A stretch of 64,000 bases of DNA from Lunularia cruciata (Eukaryota > Streptophyta > Marchantiopsida > Lunulariales > Lunulariaceae). Positions 32,622 through 43,270 of this stretch are shown here, piece after piece. The position numbers and the translations under genes were made by a program. The notes beneath the pieces were generated by a model. That model saw only the letters and a list, made by a program, of their open reading frames with translations, was not told the DNA's origin and did not search any database. Each line of letters begins with the position of its first letter. The stretch's first letter is position 1. The stretch is taken from NCBI GenBank assembly GCA_948567375.1, contig OX419760.1:40858001-40922000 (forward strand), in the 5' to 3' direction.

Positions 32622-33217
32622 TGTAATGTTTCAAGGACAAGAGAACTCCCAAGAGAAACACAAGAAAAGAAACACAAAGCTTCAACTTTCAATGCTTTAA
32701 TGCCCCAAAGGAGAACCTTGTCTTTATTATATAACAAAGAGGATCCTCTCAAAGGATATCCACCCTTGGATGAGATACATGGATTGGTGACATGTAAGCA
32801 AGATCCACCCATAGATTAGTTGCATGGATGGGTGACATGTTTGTCCTTGTCTTTTCCAATTGGTCAAAACAAATTTGACAAGAGTGAAACTTTAGAGCAT
32901 TTTCGTACATGAATCTCAAAATAGCATGAGTGAGGTACCATTGGAAAGTTCTCAATGAGACAAACATAAAGGAGAAATCAATGCTCTTCCCTTTAGAGGG
33001 AGGGAGGTTTTTCCATTTTTAAGGCCCAATTCATCTGTTTAGGCCTCCAAAATTGGCTTAAATTTTTTTAGTGTTTTCTACCTTTGTCCTATTAATAGAA
33101 ATACTCTTTTGGTGACACCTCTATCTGATATACTCAGACCATCATGTATAAAATTCTTCCATATATTACCAAGCCAATTTCCACCTCTAGATAATATGTC
33201 TAGCTAATGGTATTAAA
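32622..33217 (-). mobile_element. Element E 5' LTR
   Basis: Plus-strand TGTAATGTTT...GGTATTAAA, 596 bp, aligned by eye to the 748-bp solo LTR at 11219-11966 (shared blocks 'ccccaaaggag', 'tctttattatata', 'tggatgggtgacatgtt', 'ggcctccaaaattg'). The last bases have mutated from CACA. No matching target duplication is visible, because E is truncated on its other side. Confidence 0.75.
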
Positions 33218-33990
33218 CCAAGCTAAGAAAACCTCCTTTAATCTAGTCAAACAAATATTTATCTTGATCCAATCGTTTGGAGTTTTGCAATTGATAATCT
33301 TATTTTTGTTCAACCAAAGAAAATTTGAACTCATGTTTAGGTTCTTTGGTGAAGAGTTCTAGTGGTACCAAAGGTGAGTAATCTTCACTTCTACTTGAAT
33401 ATGAAGAAATAATTATCTACACACTCTTCTTGAGAAGTTCTTATAAGATTCCTTCTTCACTCAATTGCATTGGCTTTGCCTTTGCTACAATAGAGGATTG
33501 GAAAAAGTAGTCAGATTATTTTGAGTTTGGAATAATTATCCAAAGATATTTTTGAGTTCAAATTCACCTTTTTGTAGTGATAGGTGTCAAAGGGCCAAGT
33601 TGGTATCTATCACCATTTTTCTCTAGGATTATCACATTCTTCTTGAGCTTTTCCTTCTTTAGTTGCCTGCTGTTTAGTTGTGTGCTTTTGATTTCTCTTC
33701 AATGCTCTTAGGTCACAAGGTTTTTGAATATTTCTTGGTACTAAATTACCCAATGACATTCATTGCCTCACCACTCTAAAGAATGTATTCCTAGCTATGG
33801 TTCCAAAAATCATATGATAACCTATTGACAATTGAAAGTGGTATAATAGTAAGAAACAGGTTGTTCCTTTGAGGATATAGGTTGGAAATGGCTTGATTAG
33901 CAAAGGTGTGTCACAATTAGCTATTTTTTGTTTTTACTTATTTATCCTCTTGAGCAAGAGATGTAAGGAATGCAAATCTGCAATTTAGGA
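33218..33990 (-). pseudogene. Decayed coding DNA of an older element (F)
   Basis: On the minus strand one frame reads through about 33220-33740 with only a few stops (segments like KVNLNSKISLDNYSKLK and YSPLVPLELFTKEP). No diagnostic motif is found. It is preceded by an LTR-like repeat at 33990-34690 in the same orientation, so it could be the gag region of that element. Element E lies in it. Confidence 0.3.
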
Positions 33991-34690
33991 AACAAGCTTA
34001 ATCATTGCATAACATGAAGAAACATACAAAGAGATTTTATGTGGTTCAGCCAAGAATTTGCCTATATCCACAGCTGCATTGGTTTTGACATTAATTACTT
34101 GATCACTCTGATTACAAATGTGCCACCATACTCATATGAGTTCTCACCAAAAAAAGATTTGGTGAGACCCCAACTTGGAGCTCTGCTGTAAACCCCATAT
34201 GGGAATCCTTTGAGAGAGTCATGAACTAAAGACTCCACACTCAACAGGAACCACTCCTAGAAGAAGGTAGTGTCACAAAATATAGTGCACTACAACAAAT
34301 GGAAAATCAAAAGATCACTTTCACTAAGGTTCCAACTATTTCTTGAAGGTGATGATTTAATCAACTCTAAAAAGAGTACTTCACTACAAAGTCATTCAAC
34401 TCCAAACGTCATATTCAACTCTTCCTTAAGGGCGTGGACACAAATGCACTTTGCATTGATAGGAGGACTTGCTTTCTAATTTTGTGGTACTTTCAATACT
34501 ACAATTCATTGCTGATCTGTCAAGGCATTGCTCCACTCCTTCAAAACATTCAAGGATCTTAGATCTTAATCACAAGTACAAATGGTCATTCTCACTCAAG
34601 CACTTGGGTTCCTACTAAAAAGTTCCTCACCACTACTCACCACCAAAGGCATCCAGCAAATAGTAGGAATTTAAGCAAAAGTAACAAAAG
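33990..34690 (-). repeat. Old LTR-like repeat (family F), inverted copy
   Basis: Its reverse complement aligns by eye with 53430-53960 (shared 'gtagtggtgaggaa', 'ttgaaagtacca', 'taaatcatca' and 'caagaaatagt'). It includes a 'tatgtggttcagcc...tatatccacag' block typical, from memory, of some plant copia LTRs. No exact ends can be placed. Confidence 0.4.
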
Positions 34691-34963
34691 AATTTTTCCC
34701 TTTTTCTTTATTCATGGTCAAAGGACTAAATGAACTTCTTAGATAGGGTTCAAACCTTAATAATTTTCTTCCTACTATAAGCCAAAGAGATCTAACAATG
34801 AATGTGCTCCAAGAATCATCTTGGCTTAACTTTATTATATATTGCTTAACTTATCTTTGTCTTATCCTATCTACTCTCATGTAAGTTAATTAGGTGCCTT
34901 ACACATGTCAAGGAGGTATAAGCACTACTCCAAAAACAAGATACAAGTTTGTGTACTTTGGAC
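34691..34963. other. Flank of A6, nothing recognised
   Basis: AT-rich DNA between the F-type repeat and the A6 LTR. No coding signal. Confidence 0.3.
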
Positions 34964-35651
34964 TATGAGCCGCTTGTCTCTCTCAAGATCAACCTTTGAT
35001 GACTATTATGGTAGCTCACCATGGACTAAGAAGGCAAGGAACCCCAACTCCATCATACTCCTCCAAGGCTAACACTCCAATACTCAAGACATTGTTCACT
35101 AGAGAACTCAATGAGAGAGAGATAATAGCAAATGAAAGGATGATGAGTACTTCCTCACCCCTTGTTTATATACTTGTCAAATAGTTACACACCAAAGTTA
35201 CTAATTATTGGAGTAACTCAAGTTACTAGGCTAAAAGTCGAGTAAAGTCAAAAAGTAGAAAGGAATATCCATTCACATGCGCATATTCCACTAGCATGTG
35301 ATCTTATCTTGACCAAACCACTAAGTCAAAGATTCCTTCACATGGGCTATTCTTGAACTATAGAAGAATCCACAACAAAAAGGCTTGCAAGCCCAAGAGT
35401 TCTCAACTCTTTCCTCAAAGCCAAACACCTAGGAATAATGCCAAGTCAACACACTAGAATCCAAAATAATGGTGCTCATCTTTTCTACTTCCTCTAAAGT
35501 AAGGTCCCCTCTATCTTAGCTATGACTAACTCTAGCTAATCATGACTAATGTAAAACCATCCTTTATCTCTATATAAATAATATCTCTCAAGTACTTGTA
35601 ATACCAAGCTAAATATCACAATACCACACACATGCACAAATGGGTGTTACA
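34964..35651 (-). mobile_element. A6 3' LTR
   Basis: 688 bp, starts TATGAGCCG (canonical TGTGAGCC) and ends GGTGTTACA on the plus strand, directly followed by the reverse of CCGGGGGTAAA. Confidence 0.9.
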
Positions 35652-37643
35652 TTTACCCCCGGACTAAGTTTTCACTTTGTCCTCAAAGTGAAGGTCTCTC
35701 TACCTTCTATGATATATCTTCAACTTATCATGGTTAATCCTATCAAAGTTTCTTCCTCCCAACTCCTTGAGATCATAGTTGTAATTGCGCCACACCTTCT
35801 CCACTATGAAAGGTCCAAAGAACTTAGGCAAAACTTCTTTTTCTCTCTCTTGAATCAAATAGAATCAAACAACATTACCCAATCACCTTCTTTGAAAGGC
35901 TCCACCTTCTTCTTGCCTTGCCTCTTGTCATAGCTCTCCTTTTGTTTCCTTTGGGCTTGCTCCACTCAAACCATAGCAACTGCTCTTGCTTCTTCCAACT
36001 CCATGAGTTGTTCCTTCCTTGACTTCTTTGCATCACCTCCTTGTGCTTTCTTCAATCTCTTATGAATGCTTTGGGAGGTAGGAGGATCAAAGTGAATAGG
36101 TAAGGTAGACTCAATACCGTATACCAATTGAAATGGAGAATATTCGGTGGAAGTCTTCATGTTTATCCTATATTCCCACAAAATTGCATGAATCCTCTTG
36201 TCTCAATGATGTTTAGCCCCCTCCATTTCTGCATCTTTGGCCAACATCATGCACAAGGTCTGATTGGTTCTCTCTGCCAAGCCATTGGAATTTGGCTTAT
36301 AGGATGTAGTTACTCTATGTGTGATAGAGAAATGTTGTAGCATGGCTGTAGTAATGCTTCTTGTAAACTCTCCTCCTCTATCAGAGACCAACTCCAAAGG
36401 ACATCCAAATCTAGTGATAATGCGTTCATAAAGAAATCTACCCACTTCATATTCATTCTTGTTCCTCAATGGCCTAGTCTCAACCCACTTGGTAAGGTAA
36501 TCAGTAACTACCACAATGTACCAATTGTTCCTTGGGGTTCTATTGAGAGGACCTACAAAATCAATTCCCCACTTCTCAAAAGGTCCTAGCAATGGAATTG
36601 ATCTAAGTGGTGGAGTGGATGTAGACTTTCTAGCAAAAGCTTGACAAACATGACAAGTTTTGCAATAATCAAGACAATCCTTGAAAATCCCTCTCCAATG
36701 GTAACCTGCATCTAGAATCTTGAAAGCAATCACCTTTCCTACAAAGTGTCCTCCACACACTAAATCTTCATGAAACTCCTTCATAAGTAGGATAGACTCT
36801 TCCTTACCCACTGCTCTTTGAAGAAGACCATCTGCTCCTTGGTGAAAAATAATATCTTCCACCATTGTGTAAGGTCTAGATCTTGCTGCAAGGGCCTTCC
36901 TCTCCCTAGCATGCATCCCTTCTGGATAGTTACCTCTTGTCACAAAATCCACAATCTCCTTGTACTCCATTGGAACCTCTTGAGTGACTGAGATTGTCAT
37001 GAGCTCCTCACCCGGGAAGGAATCATCCACTGGCTCATCTCCATCATGATCATAGGCTCCAGATAAAAAATCAAGCATTTGCATGTTTCTTTCTTGGCCT
37101 ATCCTCAATGGTGTAGTCATACTCAGATAAGAGTATCATCCACCTTGCTAGTCTCCCTTCAACATTAGGCTTGTTGAAGATGTATTTCAAAGCCTTGTGA
37201 TCCGTGACAATGGTGGCTTTCCCTCCAATCAAGTAGTGTCTAAACTTCTTGAGACCAAAGATCACTGCCAACCCTTCTCTCTCCGTGACAGAGTAGTTCT
37301 TTTCTGCTGAAACCATCTGCCTACTAGCATAAGCTATTGGATGATCATGCCCATCTTGGTCTAATTGACTAAAAGTGCATCCTATAGCTACATTAGAAGC
37401 ATCAGTGTAGAGGATGAAAGGCTTACTCCAATCAGGATGAGCAAGAATTGGAGCAACAACAAGGGATTGCTTGAGCTCCTCAAAAGCTTTGAGAGCCTCC
37501 TTGTCCTCCAAAATCACCATGTAATCTACACCCTTCTTCATGTAGATGGTCAATGCATAAGCCTTGTTGGAAAATGAGAAGACGAACCTTTTATAATATC
37601 CAACCATCCTCAAGAATTGGCGTAACTTTGTCAAGCTTGAAGG
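35652..37643 (-). pseudogene. pol: A6 integrase, RNase H and RT thumb, disrupted
   Basis: Homologous to A3 pol residues about 425-1066. RNase H is intact in its catalytic residues (YTDASNVAIG, TEREGLA, VTDHKAL). Integrase keeps H/H, C/C and the D,D(35)E residues. Breaks: a frameshift near 37080 between RNase H and integrase, TGA at 36200-36202 (TGG to TGA), and small deletions near 35850. It is interrupted at 37648 by D1 exactly after 'aagggaatg'. Confidence 0.85.
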
Positions 37644-37648
37644 GAATG
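37644..37648. repeat. D1 target-site duplication, left (GAATG)
   Basis: GAATG at 37644-37648 is repeated at 43271-43275. The uninterrupted A3 sequence has it once, inside 'agggaatggaagg' near 24650. Confidence 0.95.
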
Positions 37649-37718
37649 TGTAACAATATGGAGTTTAGTGATGAAGTTAGTCGGGCTTATGAAGTAGAGA
37701 ATAAGACAAAATAGCCTA

Positions 37719-37819
37719 GAATATTCTAGAAGCATCTAAGAAGCTTCTTAGGAAGCTTCCCGACTAGTTAACTTGCGCCCTAAGCAGGTAGCTTCTAGAA
37801 GGAAGCTTCTAGAAGCTTC
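37719..37819 (+). promoter_or_regulatory. Heat-shock-element-like array in D1 U3
   Basis: 37719-37731 is GAATATTCTAGAA, a perfect nGAAnnTTCnnGAAn. 37802-37819 is GAAGCTTCTAGAAGCTTC, four alternating units in register. More GAAGCTTC palindromes lie around them and up to 37940. This pattern is the binding site of plant heat-shock factors and is known to drive the heat-induced ONSEN copia element. It lies 140-240 bp upstream of the TATA box. Confidence 0.5.
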
Positions 37820-37959
37820 TAACTAGCTTAGCTTGCACGCCAAGTAGGTGGCTTTTAGAAGGAAGCTTCTTGAGAAGCTTCCTAGTTAACTTGGCTTGCA
37901 CTCCAAGAAAGCAGCTCAAGGAAGCTTCTTGAGAAGCTTCAAGGGTCTTGTATGCTACC

Positions 37960-37967
37960 TATAAATA
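37960..37967 (+). promoter_or_regulatory. TATA box of D1 5' LTR
   Basis: TATAAATA in 'gctacctataaatacc', conserved in all four family D LTRs (also 58821-58828 and 60088-60095). Confidence 0.65.
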
Positions 37968-38072
37968 CCAAGGCCAAAGCTCATGCTAGGCATTCGGATT
38001 TTTGCCTCATTCAAGTGTCCCAATGTGAGTTTCCATTCTCCTATTTCTCTCCTCGGTTTCGGTCTTTTACAT

Positions 38073-38084
38073 TGGTATCAGAGT
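38073..38084 (+). other. D1 primer-binding site (tRNA-iMet)
   Basis: TGGTATCAGAGT follows the LTR by one T. The family sequence TGGTATCAGAGC (58934 and 60201) is the classic complement of the plant initiator tRNA-Met 3' end. Confidence 0.9.
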
Positions 38085-38093
38085 AGGAATAGG

Positions 38094-38309
38094 ATGGATG
38101 GAATTTCTGGACCACCAAATCCACTTCCACCAAACCATTGGGACTTTCATGTCCAGATATTACCAAAGTATCGTTTCACACAATTCATCACCTTGCGCTT
38201 TGGGCAAGATTTTCTACACATGATCACCGTGTCGGAGGAACCTTTGATACTTCTAGTTGTAACTTATGGAGAACGGTGGACGTGTTGTATCTATGTTTTA
38301 ATCAACTAG
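38094..38309 (+). CDS. D1 leader ORF (71 codons) before gag
   Basis: ATG at 38094, MDGISGPPNPLPPNHWDFHV, ending CCIYVLIN. It lies between PBS and gag and overlaps neither. The same ORF, identical in length, is open in D3 (58955-59170) and D4 (60222-60437), while gag of these copies carries many stops. No domain is recognised. It could be a translated leader ORF or simply have few stop-prone codons. Confidence 0.35.
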   Translation: MDGISGPPNPLPPNHWDFHVQILPKYRFTQFITLRFGQDFLHMITVSEEPLILLVVTYGERWTCCIYVLIN

Positions 38310-38342
38310 ATAAATTGAGTGTAGTAGAATAGAGTTGTAGCA

Positions 38343-39218
38343 ATGGCGGCGATACCGGATGTTATCCTTGCAATGCAACAACAAATTGAGCATCTTACTC
38401 GATTGTTGGATGAACGAGACTAGCAACGACGAGAATAGATAGACAGAGCGCCAGTTCGAGATGGACAAGATTGCATTCGATTTCCGAAGCCCAAGGTGTT
38501 TGAAGGCAAGAATCTTCCAAGCACAGTGGAGAATTTTGTGTTTGACTGCGAATGTTACTTTGAAGCCACCAATCTTCAAGACAAGCGGAAACAAATTCTC
38601 TTGGCTTCTAGCCAATTGGATGGCATGGCAAAAATTTGGTGGTGATTCCAAGTAGAAAGAGCTGAATGACAAATTGCTACACCAATTTTGAAATGGGCAG
38701 AATTCAAGGATGCAATACTTGGTTGATTTCAAACTATAAATGCCACCCAAGCCGCACGAGATAAATTGGCAGAGTTGAGGCAGATTGGATCAGTAAGAAG
38801 CTACATCACACAATTTCAAAACATCATCATGCAAATTCCAAATATCCAAGAAGGTGAAGTTTTGGATCGATTTGTGCGAGGATTGAAGTCACAAACCAAA
38901 TTGGAGGTGACCATGCGGGAGCCACAAAACGTAGAAGAAGCCATGCAATTGGCCGAGCGTTTTGATTCCTTGGTTGCGACAACTTGGTCTCGACCTCGAC
39001 CTACACAAAGCCTACCAGTACCAATGGAGATTGATGCTACCCAACGAAGACCACTTGGCATAGTAGATAAAGAAAGATTACGACAAAATGGAGTTTGCTT
39101 TTATTGTCGCCAAGTTGGACATCGCATTGCTAAATGTCCACTTAGGAATGGGCGACCTTCACAAGTTGCCCAGATGGAGTTTGTGGAACAGAATGTTCAG
39201 GGAAACAAAGAATCCTAG
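38343..39218 (+). pseudogene. gag: D1 gag with premature stops
   Basis: One frame of 292 codons from MAAIPDVILAMQQQ to the TAG at 39216-39218. Premature stops lie near the N-terminus (two TAG) and in the middle (three TGA). Capsid-type motifs FEGKNLPSTVENFVF, FEATNLQDKRKQILLAS and IQEGEVLDRFVRGLKS are clear, and the knuckle CFYCRQVGHRIAKC (about 39100-39140) is intact. Comparison with D4 shows the stops mostly come from CGA, CAA or CAG codons. A -1 frameshift signal sits just before the stop. Confidence 0.88.
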
Positions 39219-39244
39219 TAGGAGATTTCGAGCTGCCTACTAGG
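39200..39244 (+). promoter_or_regulatory. Candidate -1 ribosomal frameshift signal between gag and pol (D1)
   Basis: Slippery heptamer GGGAAAC at 39200-39206, with GGA and AAC as gag-frame codons. A 7-nt spacer (39207-39213), then stem CCTAGTAGG (39214-39222), 13-nt loop and CCTACTAGG (39236-39244): a perfect 9-bp hairpin. The gag stop lies in the 5' arm. Shifting back one base at the heptamer enters the pol frame, which is open from there into protease. The equivalent D4 signal has a covarying stem. Confidence 0.75.
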
Positions 39245-42200
39245 AGCTTGATTAGTTCCAATGGGATTGAAGGCTCAACCTATGCAAGTTTGCTTCACTT
39301 GCAAGGTACGATATCTATTCAGAGTTGTAGGATTTTGGTTGATTCTAGAAGTTTAGAAAATTGCATGTCTATGCAAGTAGCAAAGGAATTGGGTATTCCT
39401 ATCAAGCCAGTGTTTGGAAGTAGTTTGATGATGGCGGATGGTAGAAAGGGTTCTGCATTCCACACCTCACATCCTGTTACCTTCAAGATTGGGAAGGAGT
39501 ATTTGGAGTGTATGAGGTTTGTAGTAGCACCTCTACACTATGATATCATTCTGGGTCTACCTTCGCTTGAACGTCATAAGGTTCGATTTGATTGGACCCG
39601 ACGACAAATTCAAGTGCAACACCAAGGTAGAAATTTCTGATTAAGTTGTCTAGCACCTCTGAGTAAGACGCCTAAGATAAGTCAGTCCCAAGATGGGAAG
39701 TTTGTTGAGAAGGTAGCCATAGAGCAAATTTGGAAGGGAGATGAGTCCCAAGGTGGGGAGTTTGCCAAGAAGGCAACCATAGAGCAAGCTTGGAAGAGAG
39801 ATGAGTCCCTGGAAGGAAAGTTTGTTAATGAAGCGGCCATAGAGCAAGCTTTGGAGGAAGATAAGTCTGTATTTGCGGTGTGGGTCAAGCCGATTGCACA
39901 AGAACAATCTAAGGAGGGCCAAGAGCCTCATCAAGCAATGGTTGATTGGATAGTTCAGGAGTTTGCAGATGTGTTTCCGGATGATCTTCCAAAGGGATTA
40001 CCCTCCAATCGAGGTATACCCTTCAAGATTGAGTTATTGCCAAGGAGTACTCTAGTGAGTAGACCAATCTATCGGCTCTCACCAAAGGAGTTGGAGGAGT
40101 TGCGAACAACACTTACAGAGTTGTTGGAGAAGGATTTCATACGACATAGTACCTCTCCTTGGGGAGCACTGGTACTATTTGTTCCAAAGAAGGATGGAGG
40201 ACTTTGTTTCTGTATTGATTACCGTGGACTCAATAAGCAAATTGTGAAGAATGCATATCCCTTGCCTCGGATCGATGACTTGCTTGATCAACTAAGTGGA
40301 GCACGCTACTTTTCCAAGCTGGATCTTCATAGCGGCTATTGGCAAATTCCTATTGAAGGAGAGGACGTGCAAAAGACTGCCTTTCGCACAAGGTATGGAC
40401 ATTTTGAATGGAGAGTCCTACCTTTTGGACTCACTAATGCTCCAGCAGTCTTCATAGATCAGATGCATCAGGTGTTGGAGGGACTATTGGATCGGTCCGT
40501 GGTGGTGTTCTTAGATGATATTCTAATCCATAGCAGGACAGAGGCAGAACACGTGAATCATGTGCAAGAAGTCCTAAAATGACTACGACAGTGGAATTTC
40601 TACTGCAAGAAGTCAAAGTGTGCTTTTTGGCAAAAGGAGGTTACCTTCTTGGGTCATAAGATCTCATCAGAGGGGATCAAGATGGAAGAAGAGAAGATCA
40701 AGGCCATTACTGATTGGCCTACTCCAAAGGATGCTACAGAAGTACAAGCATTCAATGGATTGGCCAGTTTTTACCAACGGTTCATCCACTATTATGCTCA
40801 CGTGGCTGCACCATTGACTGACCTCTTGGGAAAGAACTTGAGCTTTCACTGGACCACCAAGCATGAAGAAGCATTCCAAAAGTTAAAGCATATGGTGTCT
40901 TCAAGACCCATTCTTCAACCATATGATCCTCAACTACCTTGTATGGTTGATTTTGATGCTTCTAACTTTGCAATTGGTGCTATGTTGCAACAAGAATTTC
41001 CAGATGGACTACATCCTATCGCCTTTGTGTCTTGCCGACTAAATACAGCTGAAAGAAATTACTCTACTCGAGATCGGGAACAACTTGCAATGGTCTATGC
41101 CACCAAGGTATGGAGGCATTATCTCTTGGGGAAACAAGTGATCATGTGAACTGATCACAAACCATTGTTGCAGACCTTACACTTGGAGCACATGAAGAGT
41201 CGGCATCATCGATGGGAAGAGCAACTCCAATTGTTTGACATCAAACTTGAGTACAAACCAGGTCGGTTCCATGTCATCCCTGATGCTCTATCACGACGAC
41301 CTGATTTGAAGGATCTTCCTCTCATCACAGCGGCAATTACAACGGTGTCCATTGACCCTAAGGTCCATAATGAGTTTCAATTAGCTCTACAACAAGATCC
41401 CTTCTTCCAAATGGTACACGGTCGTCTGATAACACATGACAAGGAGTACAACACCTTCTCCTTCAAGGAAGGCCTTTTATTTCATGAAGACCAGATCTAT
41501 GTTCCAGCCAAAGATGATCTTTGACTTGTGCGCCTTCAAGAAGCCCATGATTTACCAATAGCTGGTCACATGGGAGTGGACAAGACCTTGGGCACCCTCC
41601 AATGCCAATGGTGGTGGCCCAACATGACACAAGATGTTCGAGACTTTGTCCGATCATGTGAGAGTTGCCAACGGAACAAGGCCAGCAACCAGAAGCCGAG
41701 TGGACTCCTTCAACCACTCGCCATTGCATCCGCTCGTTGGGAGCATGTGAGCTTGGATCTCATCACATCCTTGCCAAAGACAAAACAAGGACACACCGCA
41801 ATTGTGGTGTTTGTGGATAAGCTTAGTAAGAAAATCCACTTGGCACCAACCCGTGATACCGTGGATGCTCCAACTTTAGCGCAAATCTACTTCGACAATG
41901 TCTTCAAGCATCATGGGATGCCACGTGTACTCATCTCCGACCGTGATTCTCGATTTACAGGGAAGTTTTGGCAAGCACTCTTCCAGATACTCGGCACCAA
42001 GCTTGCTTTGTCCACAGCCTATCATCCTCAAACTGATGAACAAACCGAACGCGCCAATCGTACATTGGAGGATATGTTGCGGGCCTTTGTCAATGTCCAC
42101 CATACCAACTGGGATGAATGTCTTGCAGCTGCAAAATTTGCCTACAACAATTCCAAACAAGCAAGCACTGGATTTTCTCCCTTCTTTCTCAATTTTGGCC

Positions 42201-42913
42201 AAGATCCGCTTGTTCCAGATTCTCTTCTTGCTCCCCCTCCCTCTTAGGTTCCTCATACTTCTACATTCTTGACCACTATATCCCAATCTCTCCAACACGC
42301 CAAATCTCACCTCCTTGTTGCTCAGAATCGCCAAAAACAATATGCGGACCATCATTATCGTGATCTTAGCTTTGAAGTTGGTAATAAAGTCATGCTATCC
42401 TCTAGTAACCTCCCTCTCCAACTTGATACCCAAGTTCGTAAACTTGCTCCTCATTGGATAGGACCCTTTGATATCATCCACGTTATCTCTCCTGTTGCTT
42501 ATTGACTTGCCTTACCTTGTCACATGCGTATCCATCCTGTCTTTCATGTTTCCAAGTTGAAACCTTTTGTTCCTAACCCTTCTTCCTTTTCCTCTCGAGT
42601 CCAACCTCCCCCTCTTCCTGTCCCTATCAATGATCATGAGGAGTACGAAGTTGATTGTATCCTTGCGCCTCGCCATATTCAACGAGGCCGTCGCCAACAT
42701 ACAGAGTACAAGGTCCTTTGGAAAGGGTATCCCCTTCATGATGCCACATGGGAACCTCTTTCTTACCTCCAGAATGCACAGATGGCCATCAAGGAATTTG
42801 AAGCTTCACTGGCGACGAGGATATCACCAACTAGCGGCGGGGGAATATGTAACAATATGGAGTTTAGTGATGAAGTTAGTCGGGCTTACGAAGTAGAGAA
42901 TAAGATAAAATAG
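39203..42913 (+). pseudogene. pol: D1 Pol: protease, RT, RNase H, integrase, chromodomain
   Basis: One frame throughout, -1 relative to gag, broken only by stops. Protease at 39248-39640: the active site reads VDSRS instead of VDSGS. RT at 39950-40580: [36 protein letters not shown] and the FLDD box. RNase H at 40930-41290 (DFDASNFAIG, TDHKPLLQ, GRFHVIPDALSRR). Integrase at 41540-42240 with H/H, SCESCQ and D,D(35)E. The chromodomain at about 42640-42770 (YEVDCILAPRH, EYKVLWKGYP, TWEPLSYL) targets integration to chromatin in known chromoviruses. Stops include TGA at 40580-40582, 41147-41149 and 41522-41524. The frame ends 66 nt inside the 3' LTR. Confidence 0.9.
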
Positions 42914-43270
42914 CCTAGAATGTTCTAGAAGCATCTAAGAAGCTTCTTAAGAAGCTTCCTAACTAGTTAACTTGTGCCCTAAGCAATTAGCTTCTAGAAG
43001 GAAGCTTCTAGAAGCTTTTAACTAGCTTAGCTTGCACGCCAAGTAGGCAGCTTCTAGAAGGAAGCTTCTTGAGAAGCTTCCTAGTTAACTTGGCTTGCAC
43101 TCCAAGAAAGTAGCTCAAGGAAGCTTCTTGAGAAGCTTCAAGGGTCTTGTATGCTACCTATAAATACCAAGGCCAAAGCTCATGCTAGGCATTTGGAGTT
43201 TTCCCTCATTCAAGTGTCCCAATGTGAGTTTCCATTCTCCTATTTCTCTCCTTGGTTTTGGTCTTTTACA
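42848..43270 (+). mobile_element. D1 3' LTR
   Basis: 423 bp, TGTAACAATATGG...GGTCTTTTACA, preceded by the G-rich polypurine tract 'gcggcgggggaata' (42834-42847). Heat-shock-like GAATGTTCTAGAA at 42918-42930 and GAAGCTTCTAGAA at 43001-43013. GAATG follows. Confidence 0.95.

Larger units (their letters stand above)
37649..38071 (+). mobile_element. D1 5' LTR
   Basis: TGTAACAATATGG...CGGTCTTTTACA. The U3 half contains many GAAGCTTC/TTCTAGAA palindromes, then the TATA box at 37960. Confidence 0.95.
37649..43270 (+). mobile_element. D1: complete chromovirus (Ty3/gypsy) element
   Basis: 5622 bp, plus orientation, TG...CA LTRs of 423 bp each, initiator-Met PBS, gag, pol with terminal chromodomain, and a G-rich polypurine tract. 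It is inserted in A6 pol with GAATG duplication. About 20 differences between the LTRs, nearly all transitions, mean moderate age. The size and short LTRs suggest the Reina-like group of chromoviruses, but the assignment is inferred. Confidence 0.95.

Noticed and set aside
37719-37940. GAAGCTTC palindromes as a CRISPR-like or satellite array
   Set aside because: Units are short, overlapping and inside an LTR promoter; spacing is not that of a repeat-spacer array. Heat-shock-element arrays explain them better.
39223-39250. Pseudoknot between the frameshift loop (AGCT) and downstream AGCT in D1
   Set aside because: Only 4 bp in D1 and lost in D4, whereas the hairpin stem is maintained; a simple hairpin is enough.
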